Positions 47,017 through 54,654 of a DNA stretch of 64,000 nucleotides are shown here, piece after piece (position 1 is the stretch's first letter; each line of letters opens with the position of its first letter). The position numbers and the translations under genes are program-made. The notes below the pieces were generated by a model. It searched no databases. It saw only the letters and a list, made by a program, of their open reading frames with translations, and was not told the origin of the DNA. Source of the stretch: Candidatus Nitrosotenuis uzonensis (GTDB taxonomy: Archaea; Thermoproteota; Nitrososphaeria; Nitrososphaerales; Nitrosopumilaceae); contig NZ_CBTY010000008.1 of the NCBI RefSeq assembly GCF_000723185.1, positions 358,677 through 422,676 of the forward strand, given 5' to 3'.

Positions 47017-47688
47017 TTGGACGCTGCGCAGGCATATCAGGTATTGCAGATACAGCCAAACTCGTCGTTTTCCGAGATCAAGTACGCATACAGAAAACTT
47101 GCACTTGAGCTACATCCGGACAAGAACGTAGAGGAACGCGATGGTGCCAAATTCAAAATTGTTACAGAAGCCTATCATGTTCTAAAAAAGAGCAACAAGA
47201 TTGCAAATTCCAAGACAAAAACTGCCAAATACACAGATTCTGCAAAAAAAGAAAGGACTGTAAGGCGCACCAACTGGGGCGCGCCGCCAGGCCAAAAGAT
47301 ACCAGAAGAGGACTGGTCCAGATACACTCGCCATGTGGAGGAGACTGACCCGTCATTCTGGCAAAAATACGTATCAGAGTTTTGGAAAAGATACGATGAG
47401 CAGGTCAAGCACCCGAACGGCATGTATGACTTTGAGATAACACAGGAAAAAGAACCGGATTTATCCGTTGATGTAGACCACAGCTTGTGCATTGGTTGCT
47501 GCAGCTGCGAGATTATCGCCCCTTCGGTGTTCTCAGTAGACAAGGCTTCAAAGATGAACCCAAAATCGACGGTGATAAACAAAAAAGGTGCCAAATGCAG
47601 CAAGATAATGGATGCCGCCCAGACATGCCCTACAAAGGCAATAATGGTTGAAGATGAAAAGACAGGAGCTCGCCTTTATCCATACTAG
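47017..47688 (+). CDS. DnaJ-ferredoxin fusion protein
   Basis: 223 residues from a TTG start. Residues 1-65 are a J domain with HPD at 33-35. A linker of about 85 residues follows. Residues ~150-223 form a ferredoxin-like domain with C158, C161 and C164 (CIGCCSC) and C204 (TCP), a single [4Fe-4S] site; C162 and C194 are extra. J-domain/ferredoxin fusions are otherwise known from green-plant plastids and Thaumarchaeota, and lateral transfer between them has been proposed. It probably delivers an Fe-S cluster or redox signal to DnaK. Confidence 0.88.
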   Translation: MDAAQAYQVLQIQPNSSFSEIKYAYRKLALELHPDKNVEERDGAKFKIVTEAYHVLKKSNKIANSKTKTAKYTDSAKKERTVRRTNWGAPPGQKIPEEDWSRYTRHVEETDPSFWQKYVSEFWKRYDEQVKHPNGMYDFEITQEKEPDLSVDVDHSLCIGCCSCEIIAPSVFSVDKASKMNPKSTVINKKGAKCSKIMDAAQTCPTKAIMVEDEKTGARLYPY

Positions 47689-48089
47689 GCAAGCCTTTTT
47701 TGTAGCTCATCAAGTTCACGCTCAGACATGGCTGGCCTTTTTGTAAACATGCTGTGTACTGGTCCTGCAGCGTCATCTTGGCTCCTTGGGATAAGATGTA
47801 CGTGTATGTGAGGTACTTCTTGTCCTGCACCACGCCCATTATGCACTGCAAGAAGTGTAGAGCCTGTAAGTGCGTCCACCTTTGATGTCAAAATGCGTAC
47901 CGTTTCAAACAGGTCTGCATTGTCTTCTTTGCTCAACTGTTGCACCTTCTCATAGTGTTTTTTCGGTATTACCAGCGTATGTCCCCTGGCTACCGGAAAT
48001 GCGTCAAGGAATGCAAGTGAGTTATCAGTTTCCATTATTTTTCTTGCAGGGATAAGACCGCTTACGATTTTGCAAAAGATACAATCCAT
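47685..48089 (-). CDS. HIT-family nucleotide hydrolase
   Basis: 134 residues. HIHVH at residues 94-98 is the catalytic histidine triad, and the zinc-binding Cys pair (CIFCK) is at residues 3-6, as in HINT/PKCI-like enzymes. It probably hydrolyses adenosine phosphoramidates or dinucleotides. The ATG at 48089 lies 26 nt from GTTATAAAAAATC; the frame upstream of it is not coding. It is convergent with the DnaJ-ferredoxin gene, overlapping by 4 bp. Confidence 0.9.
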   Translation of the reverse strand: MDCIFCKIVSGLIPARKIMETDNSLAFLDAFPVARGHTLVIPKKHYEKVQQLSKEDNADLFETVRILTSKVDALTGSTLLAVHNGRGAGQEVPHIHVHLIPRSQDDAAGPVHSMFTKRPAMSERELDELQKRLA

Positions 48090-48174
48090 CAGTTTACTGT
48101 GGATTTGATTTTTTATAACTTGTGCGGATTGGCTGCAAAAACACATTAAAAGGCAGCAAGGCAGTCTATATCAA

Positions 48175-49314
48175 TTGTCAATTAAGAACATAACTGTGCT
48201 CGGCTCTGGCGTGATGGGTCATGGAATAGCTCAGGTTAGCGCGATGTCAGGATACAATGTAGTTCTGCGCGATATCGAGCAGCAGTTTCTTGACAAAGCC
48301 ATGGAAAAGATAAAGTGGAGTCTTGAGAAGCTTGTAACAAAGCAAAAGATAACTTTAGCAGAATCAGATGCCATATTTGCTCGTATCACAACCAAGGTAG
48401 ATCTCAAAGAGGCAGTAAAGGATGCAGACATGGTAATAGAGGCAGTTCCCGAGATAATGGACCTGAAAATGAAAGTATACGCAGAGCTTGACAAGGTAGC
48501 AGACAGCAATGTCATATTTGCCTCAAACACCAGTACTCTGCCAATAACTGAGATAGCCAACACTACTAGCAGGCCGGACAAATTTGTTGGAATTCATTTT
48601 TTCAACCCGCCGCAGCTGATGAAGCTTGTAGAGGTCATTCCCGGGCAAAAGACAGACCCACAGATAGTCCAGGCCACAGTCGACTATGTCAGGTCAGTGA
48701 AAAAGGAGCCGGTAATATGCAAAAGAGACGTTCCAGGATTTATCGTTAACAGGCTGTTCATTCCGATGGTGCATGAGGCATGCTGGCTAAAACAGAGGCA
48801 GAATCTGACACTAGAGCAGATAGATTCGGCAGTAAAATTCAGAATGGGCTTTCCAATGGGCATATTTGAGCTTGCAGACTTTACAGGAATGGACGTCATC
48901 CACAAGGCCACAATAGAGTTGCATCTCAGAGACAAAAAAGTAATCTTTCCACATCCCGAAATAGAAAGACTGTACAATGAGAAAAAGCTTGGACAAAAGT
49001 CAGGTGAAGGATTCTACAAGTATTCTGATGAAAAATATGAAAGAGTACAGCTTGATGAAGGTCTTGCAAGCAAATGCAACCCAATTCAGCTTGTTGCAAA
49101 CATTGTAAACAATGCTGCATGGCTTGTCACAAACAAGGCAAGTGATATAGAAGAGATAGAAAAGGCAGCGCAGCTAGGATTAGGACTAAAAAAGCCAATC
49201 TTTGAGACTGCAAGGGAGTTTGGAATGAAAAATATAGTGTCCGAGCTTGCCGAGTTAGCAAAAAAGCATGGACAGTTTTACGAGCCCGACCCACTGCTTG
49301 TCTCTATGCAGTGA
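48175..49314 (+). CDS. 3-hydroxyacyl-CoA dehydrogenase
   Basis: 379 residues from a TTG start. The N-terminal Rossmann domain has GSGVMGHGIAQ near residue 9, and HFFNPP (catalytic His), SNTSTLPI and GFIVNRL are the expected motifs; the helical C-terminal domain is duplicated. It oxidises (S)-3-hydroxybutyryl-CoA to acetoacetyl-CoA with NAD, the late part of the 4-hydroxybutyrate branch in thaumarchaeal CO2 fixation. The crotonase domain found fused in other archaea is absent here, so the hydratase must be a separate protein. Confidence 0.93.
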   Translation: MSIKNITVLGSGVMGHGIAQVSAMSGYNVVLRDIEQQFLDKAMEKIKWSLEKLVTKQKITLAESDAIFARITTKVDLKEAVKDADMVIEAVPEIMDLKMKVYAELDKVADSNVIFASNTSTLPITEIANTTSRPDKFVGIHFFNPPQLMKLVEVIPGQKTDPQIVQATVDYVRSVKKEPVICKRDVPGFIVNRLFIPMVHEACWLKQRQNLTLEQIDSAVKFRMGFPMGIFELADFTGMDVIHKATIELHLRDKKVIFPHPEIERLYNEKKLGQKSGEGFYKYSDEKYERVQLDEGLASKCNPIQLVANIVNNAAWLVTNKASDIEEIEKAAQLGLGLKKPIFETAREFGMKNIVSELAELAKKHGQFYEPDPLLVSMQ

Positions 49315-49813
49315 TCTTATCAAGGATGTACTTTACGGCGTCCTGAGGCGTATCAACGCCAACAATTTTGACATTTTGTCTGTGATCAAGGTACTGGTCG
49401 GCAAACTTTGCTGCCATTCCGCCAGATTTTCTGAGTGCGGCAATTGGTTTTTTATGCATGTATGCTGCGCACATCTCAGAGAGTGTACCAGAGCCGCCGC
49501 CTACAACTATGACGCCGTCTGATGCAAGTGCATTAAGAAAGTCTCTTGAGAGTCCAAGACCGCTCGGAATGACTATATCACAATATTCGTTGGCAAACGA
49601 AGCGTCGTCTTGTGGGATTATCCCAACAGTAAGTCCGCCCGCATCGTGCGCTCCATGACAGGCTGCTCTCATGACACCACCAAGACCCCCTGTTATCAGT
49701 ACAGAGCCGGAGATTGCCACTTCTTTGCCTACCTCGTAAGCTAGCAGCTCAAGTTCAGGGGTGCAGCCATTTTCATTATTTCCAATAACTAGAATCTGTC
49801 TTTTCTTTGGCAA
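49304..49813 (-). CDS. LOG/TIGR00725-type nucleotide-binding protein
   Basis: 170 residues of the LOG (Lonely guy-like) Rossmann fold: ILITGGLGGVMRAACHGA near residue 45 and VVGGGSGTLSEMCAAY near 110, the PGGxGT-type motif altered to VGGGSGT. Related proteins release free bases from nucleotide 5'-monophosphates or bind nucleotides such as molybdopterin precursors. The start at TTG 49813 is chosen because TAAATTATC is centred 26 nt upstream. It is convergent with the hydroxyacyl-CoA dehydrogenase gene. Confidence 0.8.
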   Translation of the reverse strand: MPKKRQILVIGNNENGCTPELELLAYEVGKEVAISGSVLITGGLGGVMRAACHGAHDAGGLTVGIIPQDDASFANEYCDIVIPSGLGLSRDFLNALASDGVIVVGGGSGTLSEMCAAYMHKKPIAALRKSGGMAAKFADQYLDHRQNVKIVGVDTPQDAVKYILDKITA

Positions 49814-49903
49814 TACTCGTATTTTCTTTATGGCTAAATTATCTTTTTCAAAAAATGCGATCGAAAGCGTAAAGGATATAACAATATGAGAAAATATAAC
49901 AGC

Positions 49904-50029
49904 ATGACAAATCGCACAATGCCAGTCTGCCTCACAGCTGAACAATATGAGAAAATCGCCCAGATTGCAAAGATGAGCGGCATGCTCAATGCAAGCCAGG
50001 CAATAGAGAAGATCCTAAAAGAGATCTAA
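49904..50029 (+). CDS. Ribbon-helix-helix (CopG-like) protein
   Basis: 41 residues, MTNRTMPVCLTAEQYEKI then helices ending ...ASQAIEKILKEI. A short beta strand (TMPVCL) followed by two helices is the RHH pattern (strand, TAEQYEKIAQIAKM, NASQAIEKIL). GATATAAC is centred 27 nt before the ATG; an ATG at 49886 is too close to that box. It lies between the LOG-type gene and the Cys-rich gene. Possibly a small transcriptional repressor, or the antitoxin half of a lost toxin pair, since no toxin-like gene is adjacent. Confidence 0.6.
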   Translation: MTNRTMPVCLTAEQYEKIAQIAKMSGMLNASQAIEKILKEI

Positions 50030-50096
50030 ACGGGCATTTTTACTCACTTTTTGTTATTTTAATTACGTTTTTTAAAAGAGATCGCATACGCCAGAC

Positions 50097-50507
50097 ATGG
50101 GCCTATTCAGCAAAAAACCCGCAGCGTGCACAGTGTGCAAAAAAGAGATCACACACAAACACAGACCAAAAAAGGAATGGGGTCTTGAATATCCGCTTTG
50201 CACGGACTGCTATATGAGGACGCTTGAGCAGTATTACAGCGGCACATACAAACAAAAGTGCACTGTATGCGGCATAGAACAAAAAATAACCGATTTGTGG
50301 GAGCCGCGGTGGCAGTGGGAGACCAATGGGCTGTTGTGTAAGAAATGCTTTGATAAAAAGGAAGAAGATTTCAATCAGAAAAAAGAGTTCTGCGGTGTTT
50401 GCGGCACACGGTTGGGATTCTTCAGATATAATCCAAAAAGCGACTGGAAGATAGACGGACAAATTTGCAGAAAGTGTTGGGACGAGCAAAAGCAATCTCG
50501 CAGATAA
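50097..50507 (+). CDS. Three-repeat Cys-rich zinc protein
   Basis: 136 residues built of three similar units, each with CxxC ... CxxC: residues ~11-39 (CTVC...CTDC), 56-81 (CTVC...CKKC) and ~100-126 (CGVC...CRKC). The W/Y between each pair is conserved. This is a tandem zinc-ribbon protein, probably for nucleic-acid or protein contact. The next gene, with two C2H2 fingers, starts 2 bp after the stop codon, so the two probably form one unit. No family name known to me. Confidence 0.78.
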   Translation: MGLFSKKPAACTVCKKEITHKHRPKKEWGLEYPLCTDCYMRTLEQYYSGTYKQKCTVCGIEQKITDLWEPRWQWETNGLLCKKCFDKKEEDFNQKKEFCGVCGTRLGFFRYNPKSDWKIDGQICRKCWDEQKQSRR

Positions 50508-50509
50508 AA

Positions 50510-50704
50510 TTGTTCAAGAAAAATATCTGTCCCATGTGCACCAAATCGTTCGGGTCGCAGGAGGAGATGATGCAGCATCAGCAGGTATTACACGGCAAGG
50601 ATATACCGTATGAATGCAAAAAATGCAATCAGAGTTTTTCAAATATGCAGGATATGAGAACGCATTTGCAGCGATTTCACAGTTACAAAAAAGATAGGTC
50701 CTAA
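50510..50704 (+). CDS. Two C2H2 zinc fingers
   Basis: 64 residues from a TTG start, 2 bp behind the Cys-rich gene. Finger 1: CPMCTKSFGSQEEMMQHQQVLH. Finger 2: CKKCNQSFSNMQDMRTHLQRFH. The spacing (C-x2-C-x12-H-x4-H) is that of the classical C2H2 finger, and the inter-finger linker GKDIPYE resembles the eukaryotic TGEKPY type. Archaeal C2H2 proteins are rare and usually have one or two fingers. An upstream start at 50465 would overlap the previous gene, so it is unlikely. Confidence 0.8.
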   Translation: MFKKNICPMCTKSFGSQEEMMQHQQVLHGKDIPYECKKCNQSFSNMQDMRTHLQRFHSYKKDRS

Positions 50705-50898
50705 ATTGCGTTTACTGTTTTTACTACAGGTGGCCTTACTTTGGTAAATACCCTAAATCCACAGATGCATTTTATCTCAGGCAGTCTGCTAAGCTCAGTG
50801 TTTGTTACGCTGGTTCCACATCGAAGGCACTTGTATATGACATCAAACTTTTCAGTCACTGGTGCTTCAGTTGTTGAGAGTTCGGGTTCTTCAGACAT
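50701..50898 (-). CDS. rpoP: RNA polymerase subunit P (Rpb12)
   Basis: 65 residues. The zinc ribbon YKCLRCG ... IKCICGFRVFTKVRPP matches the RpoP/Rpb12 family, with four Cys in two pairs and the invariant C-terminal GFRVFTKVRP. A Thr/Glu/Pro-rich N-terminal extension of about 20 residues is present, longer than in most archaea. The gene is the third of the tuf-rps10-rpoP group, all on the minus strand with short gaps. Confidence 0.93.
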   Translation of the reverse strand: MSEEPELSTTEAPVTEKFDVIYKCLRCGTSVTNTELSRLPEIKCICGFRVFTKVRPPVVKTVNAI

Positions 50899-50931
50899 TA
50901 AGAATCATGACACTTGACGATAATTTAAGGT

Positions 50932-51240
50932 CTACTTTAACGAGAGTTCAATGTATACGTCGTCGGGAATCTTTAAGCGCATCAGCTGTCGTATGGCCTT
51001 GTCGTCTGCGTTAAGATCGATTATCCTTCTGTGCATTCGCATCTCCCATTTCTCATAAGTTTCAGTTCCGTTCCCACATGGAGATTTTCGTGTGACTACG
51101 TTGAGTCGTTTCACTGGAAGTGGGGTTGGACCTTTGACGCGAACGCCTGTCTTTTTGCCTATGCCCAAAATCTCGGTGCAAACGCCGTCAAGTTTTGGCA
51201 GAGATGTGCTTGTGAGTTTTATTCGGGCAGATTGTGTCAA
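50932..51240 (-). CDS. rps10: 30S ribosomal protein S10
   Basis: 102 residues. Family motifs: ARIKLTSTS near the N-terminus, GPTPLPVKRLNVVTRKSPCGNGTETYEKWEMRMHRR in the middle (the loop that contacts 16S rRNA) and IPDDVYIEL at the end. The start is TTG. It follows tuf by 15 bp, the arrangement common to many archaea (tuf-rps10), and precedes rpoP. Confidence 0.95.
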   Translation of the reverse strand: MTQSARIKLTSTSLPKLDGVCTEILGIGKKTGVRVKGPTPLPVKRLNVVTRKSPCGNGTETYEKWEMRMHRRIIDLNADDKAIRQLMRLKIPDDVYIELSLK

Positions 51241-51255
51241 GGAAACGACCAGGTT

Positions 51256-52554
51256 TTACGGTTTGTACTCTTCAGTGATATCTTTGACAATGCCGGCCGC
51301 GATTGTTGCGCCCATGTCTCTGAGTGCAAATCTTCCCATCTCCGGGAACTCTTTGAATGTCTCAATGCAAGTAGGTCTTACCGGTCTAATTTTGACAATT
51401 GCTGAATCTCCAACTTTGAGGAATTTTGGATTCTGCTCATCGACTGCACCAGTTGCGGGGTTGATCTTTGCTTCAAATTCAGTGATTGTTGCTGCAACTT
51501 GTGCTGTGTGTGCATGCATGACTGGTGTGTAACCAGGTGCAATTGCTGTTGGGTGGTGTATTACTATAATTTGCGCTCGGAATTCCTTAGCAACCTTTGG
51601 TGGGTTATCTGGGTGTCCCATGACATCACCTCTTTTGATGTCTTTCTTTTCAATACCTCTTAGGTTGAAGCCGATGTTATCGCCTGCCTCTGCAGATTCC
51701 ATCTGGGTGTGGTGAGTCTCAATTGATTTTACCTCACCGACTGCGCCTGATGGCATGATGATTATTTTGTCGTTTGTTTTGAATTTGCCAGTCTCTACTC
51801 TTCCTACAGGGACTGTACCAACACCAGTGATGGTATAAACATCTTGGATTGGTAGTCTGAGTGGTTTACCGATTGGTTTTTCAGGCACTTGAAAGTCATC
51901 GAATGCCTGCAATAGTGTTTTGCCTGTCCACCAAGGCATGTTCTCTGATTTTTTTACTAGGTTGTCTCCTTTCCATCCAGATACTGGAATGATTGGTACG
52001 TTCTCTAGTTTGTAACCTACTGATTTGATTAGTTTTTCTGCTTTTTCCTTTGCAACTTTGAATGCTGCCTCAGAATAGTTACTATCATCCATCTTGTTGA
52101 TTGCAACAATTAGCTGGTTTACTCCCAGAGTCTTTAGCAGAAATGCGTGCTCTCTTGCTTGTCCTCCTGGTGCTATCGCAGTATCAGTCTCTCCTTCCTT
52201 AGCTGATAGGACGAGTACTGCGGCATCTGCTTCAGATGCTCCAGTGATCATGTTTTTGATAAAGTCCCTGTGGCCAGGTGCATCAATTAGTGTGAAGAAA
52301 TACTTTGGCGTTTCGAATTTTTGGAACGCAAGATCTATTGTAATACCTCTTTCTCTTTCGTCTTTAATGTTATCCATTACCCATGCGTATTTGAAGGTGT
52401 CACCCTTTCCGGTTTTTTCAGACTCTGCCGCATGTGCAGCTATAGTTCTTTCATCTACAAGGCCCATGTCCATTAAAAAGTGACCCATAGTAGTTGATTT
52501 ACCATTATCGATATGTCCAGTTACGATCAAGTTCAAGTGTGGTTTGGTTGCCAT
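51256..52554 (-). CDS. tuf: Translation elongation factor EF-1alpha
   Basis: 432 residues. G1 GHIDNGKST near residue 13, G2/Switch region RERGITID, G3 DAPGHRDF, G4 NKMD near 150, and the two beta-barrel domains at the C-terminus. It delivers aminoacyl-tRNA to the ribosome. TAATAAAC is 26 nt before the ATG. It is the first gene of the tuf-rps10-rpoP unit and divergent from the fructose-bisphosphatase gene. Confidence 0.97.
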   Translation of the reverse strand: MATKPHLNLIVTGHIDNGKSTTMGHFLMDMGLVDERTIAAHAAESEKTGKGDTFKYAWVMDNIKDERERGITIDLAFQKFETPKYFFTLIDAPGHRDFIKNMITGASEADAAVLVLSAKEGETDTAIAPGGQAREHAFLLKTLGVNQLIVAINKMDDSNYSEAAFKVAKEKAEKLIKSVGYKLENVPIIPVSGWKGDNLVKKSENMPWWTGKTLLQAFDDFQVPEKPIGKPLRLPIQDVYTITGVGTVPVGRVETGKFKTNDKIIIMPSGAVGEVKSIETHHTQMESAEAGDNIGFNLRGIEKKDIKRGDVMGHPDNPPKVAKEFRAQIIVIHHPTAIAPGYTPVMHAHTAQVAATITEFEAKINPATGAVDEQNPKFLKVGDSAIVKIRPVRPTCIETFKEFPEMGRFALRDMGATIAAGIVKDITEEYKP

Positions 52555-52693
52555 GTAACCATGCTTACGAGAGGGGTTTATTAGAGTTACGATTTTTTCA
52601 AGAGTTTTTGCCGTTTTTTAGATTTTTTTGATCATCAAAACTACTTGGAAAATTTTCGATATACTATAAATCAAAGTAAAAAAACAAAGAGAC

Positions 52694-53824
52694 ATGAAAG
52701 TTACTGTATCTGCAATCAAAGCAGATGTTGGCGGTATTGGCGGCCACACGCGACCCAGTGATGGACTACTGGATGCTGTAAGAAGGACAATAAAGCAATC
52801 ATCAGATCTGTTGCTTGATTATTATGTTGGATATGCAGGGGATGATGTTCACATTATCATGTCTCATACAAAAGGCACGGATAATGCTCAGATTCACGGC
52901 CTTGCATGGAAGGCGTTTGAAGAGGGCACCAAAGTTGCCAAGTCAGAGGGCCTGTACGGTGCTGGACAGGACCTGCTAAAAGACTCTTTTTCAGGAAATG
53001 TCAAAGGGATGGGGCCTGGCGTTGCAGAACTGGAGTTTGAGGAAAGGCCAAACGAGGCATTCACCGTGCTGGCAGCTGACAAGACAGAGCCGGGCGCCTT
53101 TAATTATCCGTTTTACCGACTGTTTGTTGACGCGTTAAGCAATACGGGACTTATTGTAAACAAATCGCTTGCTGCCGGCGTCAAGTTCAACATAATGGAT
53201 GTTGAGGTAGGCGAGATAGCAGAGCTATCTTTATGGGAAGACAAGCCCATTCTGGAAGCCGCACTCATGTATCCTGGCAGATACGTCGTATCATCAGTGT
53301 ATACAAAGTCGGGCGAGCCAATAGTGGCATCGTCAACGGACAGACTGCACAACATAGCAGGAACGTATGTAGGAAAAGATGATCCGATCGCAATAGTGAG
53401 GACACAGAAGAACTTTCCTGCCACCGAAGAGCTCGGAAGCGTGTTTAACAATCCGCATTACGTTGCAGGCAACACGCGTGGAAGTCACCACATGCCGCTG
53501 ATGCCAGTAAAGATAAACACTGCAGCATCAATTGACTTTTGCATCCCGATCATAGAGGCACTTGTGTTTTCAATGCACGGGGGCAAATTCACAGGACCGT
53601 TTGACGGATTTTCAACGCCTGACTGGGATTATGTCAGGGAGATTGCGACCAAAAAGGCCTTGGCCATGAGAAGTCAAGGATTCATACACCCTGCAACTCT
53701 TGTGCCTGCAGAGTTAGAGTATGCGGAAGGATACAAGGCAGTAATAGAAGGCTTGCACAAAAAAATGAAACCACTTGAAACAAAACAGGTTGGCGGTAAC
53801 AAAAAATACGAAGATCCCGACTAG
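52694..53824 (+). CDS. fbp: Fructose 1,6-bisphosphate aldolase/phosphatase
   Basis: 376 residues of the archaeal bifunctional FBPA/P (type V FBPase) family. MKVTVSAIKADVGGIGGHTRPSD at the start and HTKGTDNAQIHGLAWKAF carry metal ligands (His, Asp); the flexible substrate lid and the catalytic Lys/Tyr region follow. One enzyme both condenses triose phosphates and dephosphorylates FBP, making gluconeogenesis unidirectional, which suits an autotroph. ACTATAAATC is 26 nt before the ATG. It is divergent from tuf. Confidence 0.95.
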   Translation: MKVTVSAIKADVGGIGGHTRPSDGLLDAVRRTIKQSSDLLLDYYVGYAGDDVHIIMSHTKGTDNAQIHGLAWKAFEEGTKVAKSEGLYGAGQDLLKDSFSGNVKGMGPGVAELEFEERPNEAFTVLAADKTEPGAFNYPFYRLFVDALSNTGLIVNKSLAAGVKFNIMDVEVGEIAELSLWEDKPILEAALMYPGRYVVSSVYTKSGEPIVASSTDRLHNIAGTYVGKDDPIAIVRTQKNFPATEELGSVFNNPHYVAGNTRGSHHMPLMPVKINTAASIDFCIPIIEALVFSMHGGKFTGPFDGFSTPDWDYVREIATKKALAMRSQGFIHPATLVPAELEYAEGYKAVIEGLHKKMKPLETKQVGGNKKYEDPD

Positions 53825-53876
53825 ATTACGACAAACACAACAATAAGGTTAAGTGTGACAGAAGACTAATGAGAGT

Positions 53877-54275
53877 ATGAGATTATCCGAATACCTAAAA
53901 ACAGTGATTTTTAGCATAGGAATAGTTTCGGTATCTCACGTTCTTATCACATTGTTTGGGCAGACGATACCAAACTACGTTTCAGGATTCTTCAGAGAAG
54001 TCGGTGGAGCGTTCATGCTTGTGTTTGTCTTTGCGTTTGCGTTCGCATGGTTTCTCCGGGCAAGGCCACATAACAGACCAAAGAAATATGCTATTGTGGC
54101 ATTTGATGTGTTCGGCAATCAAGTGGAATTAGACGGATTGCGCACAGAGTTTAGGAACCACGATGTGGCATGGAGTTTTATGAAACAGTACAAAAAGGAT
54201 CACCCGCTGCACAACTTTGCAATGGTTGCGGACACACCAAACTCAGAGAAGAAAACAATTTTCAGATACATCTAA
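53877..54275 (+). CDS. Small membrane protein with two TM helices
   Basis: 132 residues. Two TM helices (VIFSIGIVSVSHVLITLFG and AFMLVFVFAFAFAWFLRA) separated by a short loop are followed by a cytosolic domain of about 75 residues (KKYAIVAFDVFGNQVEL...AWSFMKQYKKDHPLHNFAMVA). The cytosolic part could be a small alpha/beta module. No family recognised. It lies 52 bp after the FBP aldolase/phosphatase gene and could share its transcript. Confidence 0.65.
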   Translation: MRLSEYLKTVIFSIGIVSVSHVLITLFGQTIPNYVSGFFREVGGAFMLVFVFAFAFAWFLRARPHNRPKKYAIVAFDVFGNQVELDGLRTEFRNHDVAWSFMKQYKKDHPLHNFAMVADTPNSEKKTIFRYI

Positions 54276-54322
54276 AACATTAGACATTAATCCTAAATAC
54301 GCCAAGTCGGTAGTTCAAACAA

Positions 54323-54613
54323 ATGCCACTTGACGTAATTCAAGAAAAGAATCTAAAGGACATAACAGATTACGCACTAGAGTATCCAAGCATGGTACTA
54401 GCAGCTACAAAGAGCAATATCGTATCGACGTCACTGACAGACTTTGCGTATGGACTGTATATTGGATATATTTCTGGTGTGTTTTTTGAAAAGTTCCTTG
54501 CCGAAAACAAGCGGTTTCTAAACGACGATGAGCTTGCAGACTTTTATTCCAAGATAGCGAGCAGGAATGCAGAGATTGCTTTAAAGATAAAGGCGCATTT
54601 GAAGATAAAGTAG
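54323..54613 (+). CDS. Small helical protein
   Basis: 96 residues, almost all helical. The centre is mildly hydrophobic with many aromatic residues (DFAYGLYIGYISGVFFEKFL). A CCTAAATA box is 26 nt upstream of the ATG. No family recognised; the hydrophobic patch suggests a partner-binding helix rather than a TM segment. It precedes the DNA ligase gene by 41 bp, which has its own TATA box. Confidence 0.6.
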   Translation: MPLDVIQEKNLKDITDYALEYPSMVLAATKSNIVSTSLTDFAYGLYIGYISGVFFEKFLAENKRFLNDDELADFYSKIASRNAEIALKIKAHLKIK

Positions 54614-54654
54614 CTGACGACTCACTTTTATTTTGGACCGGGTAAAACTGCCTA

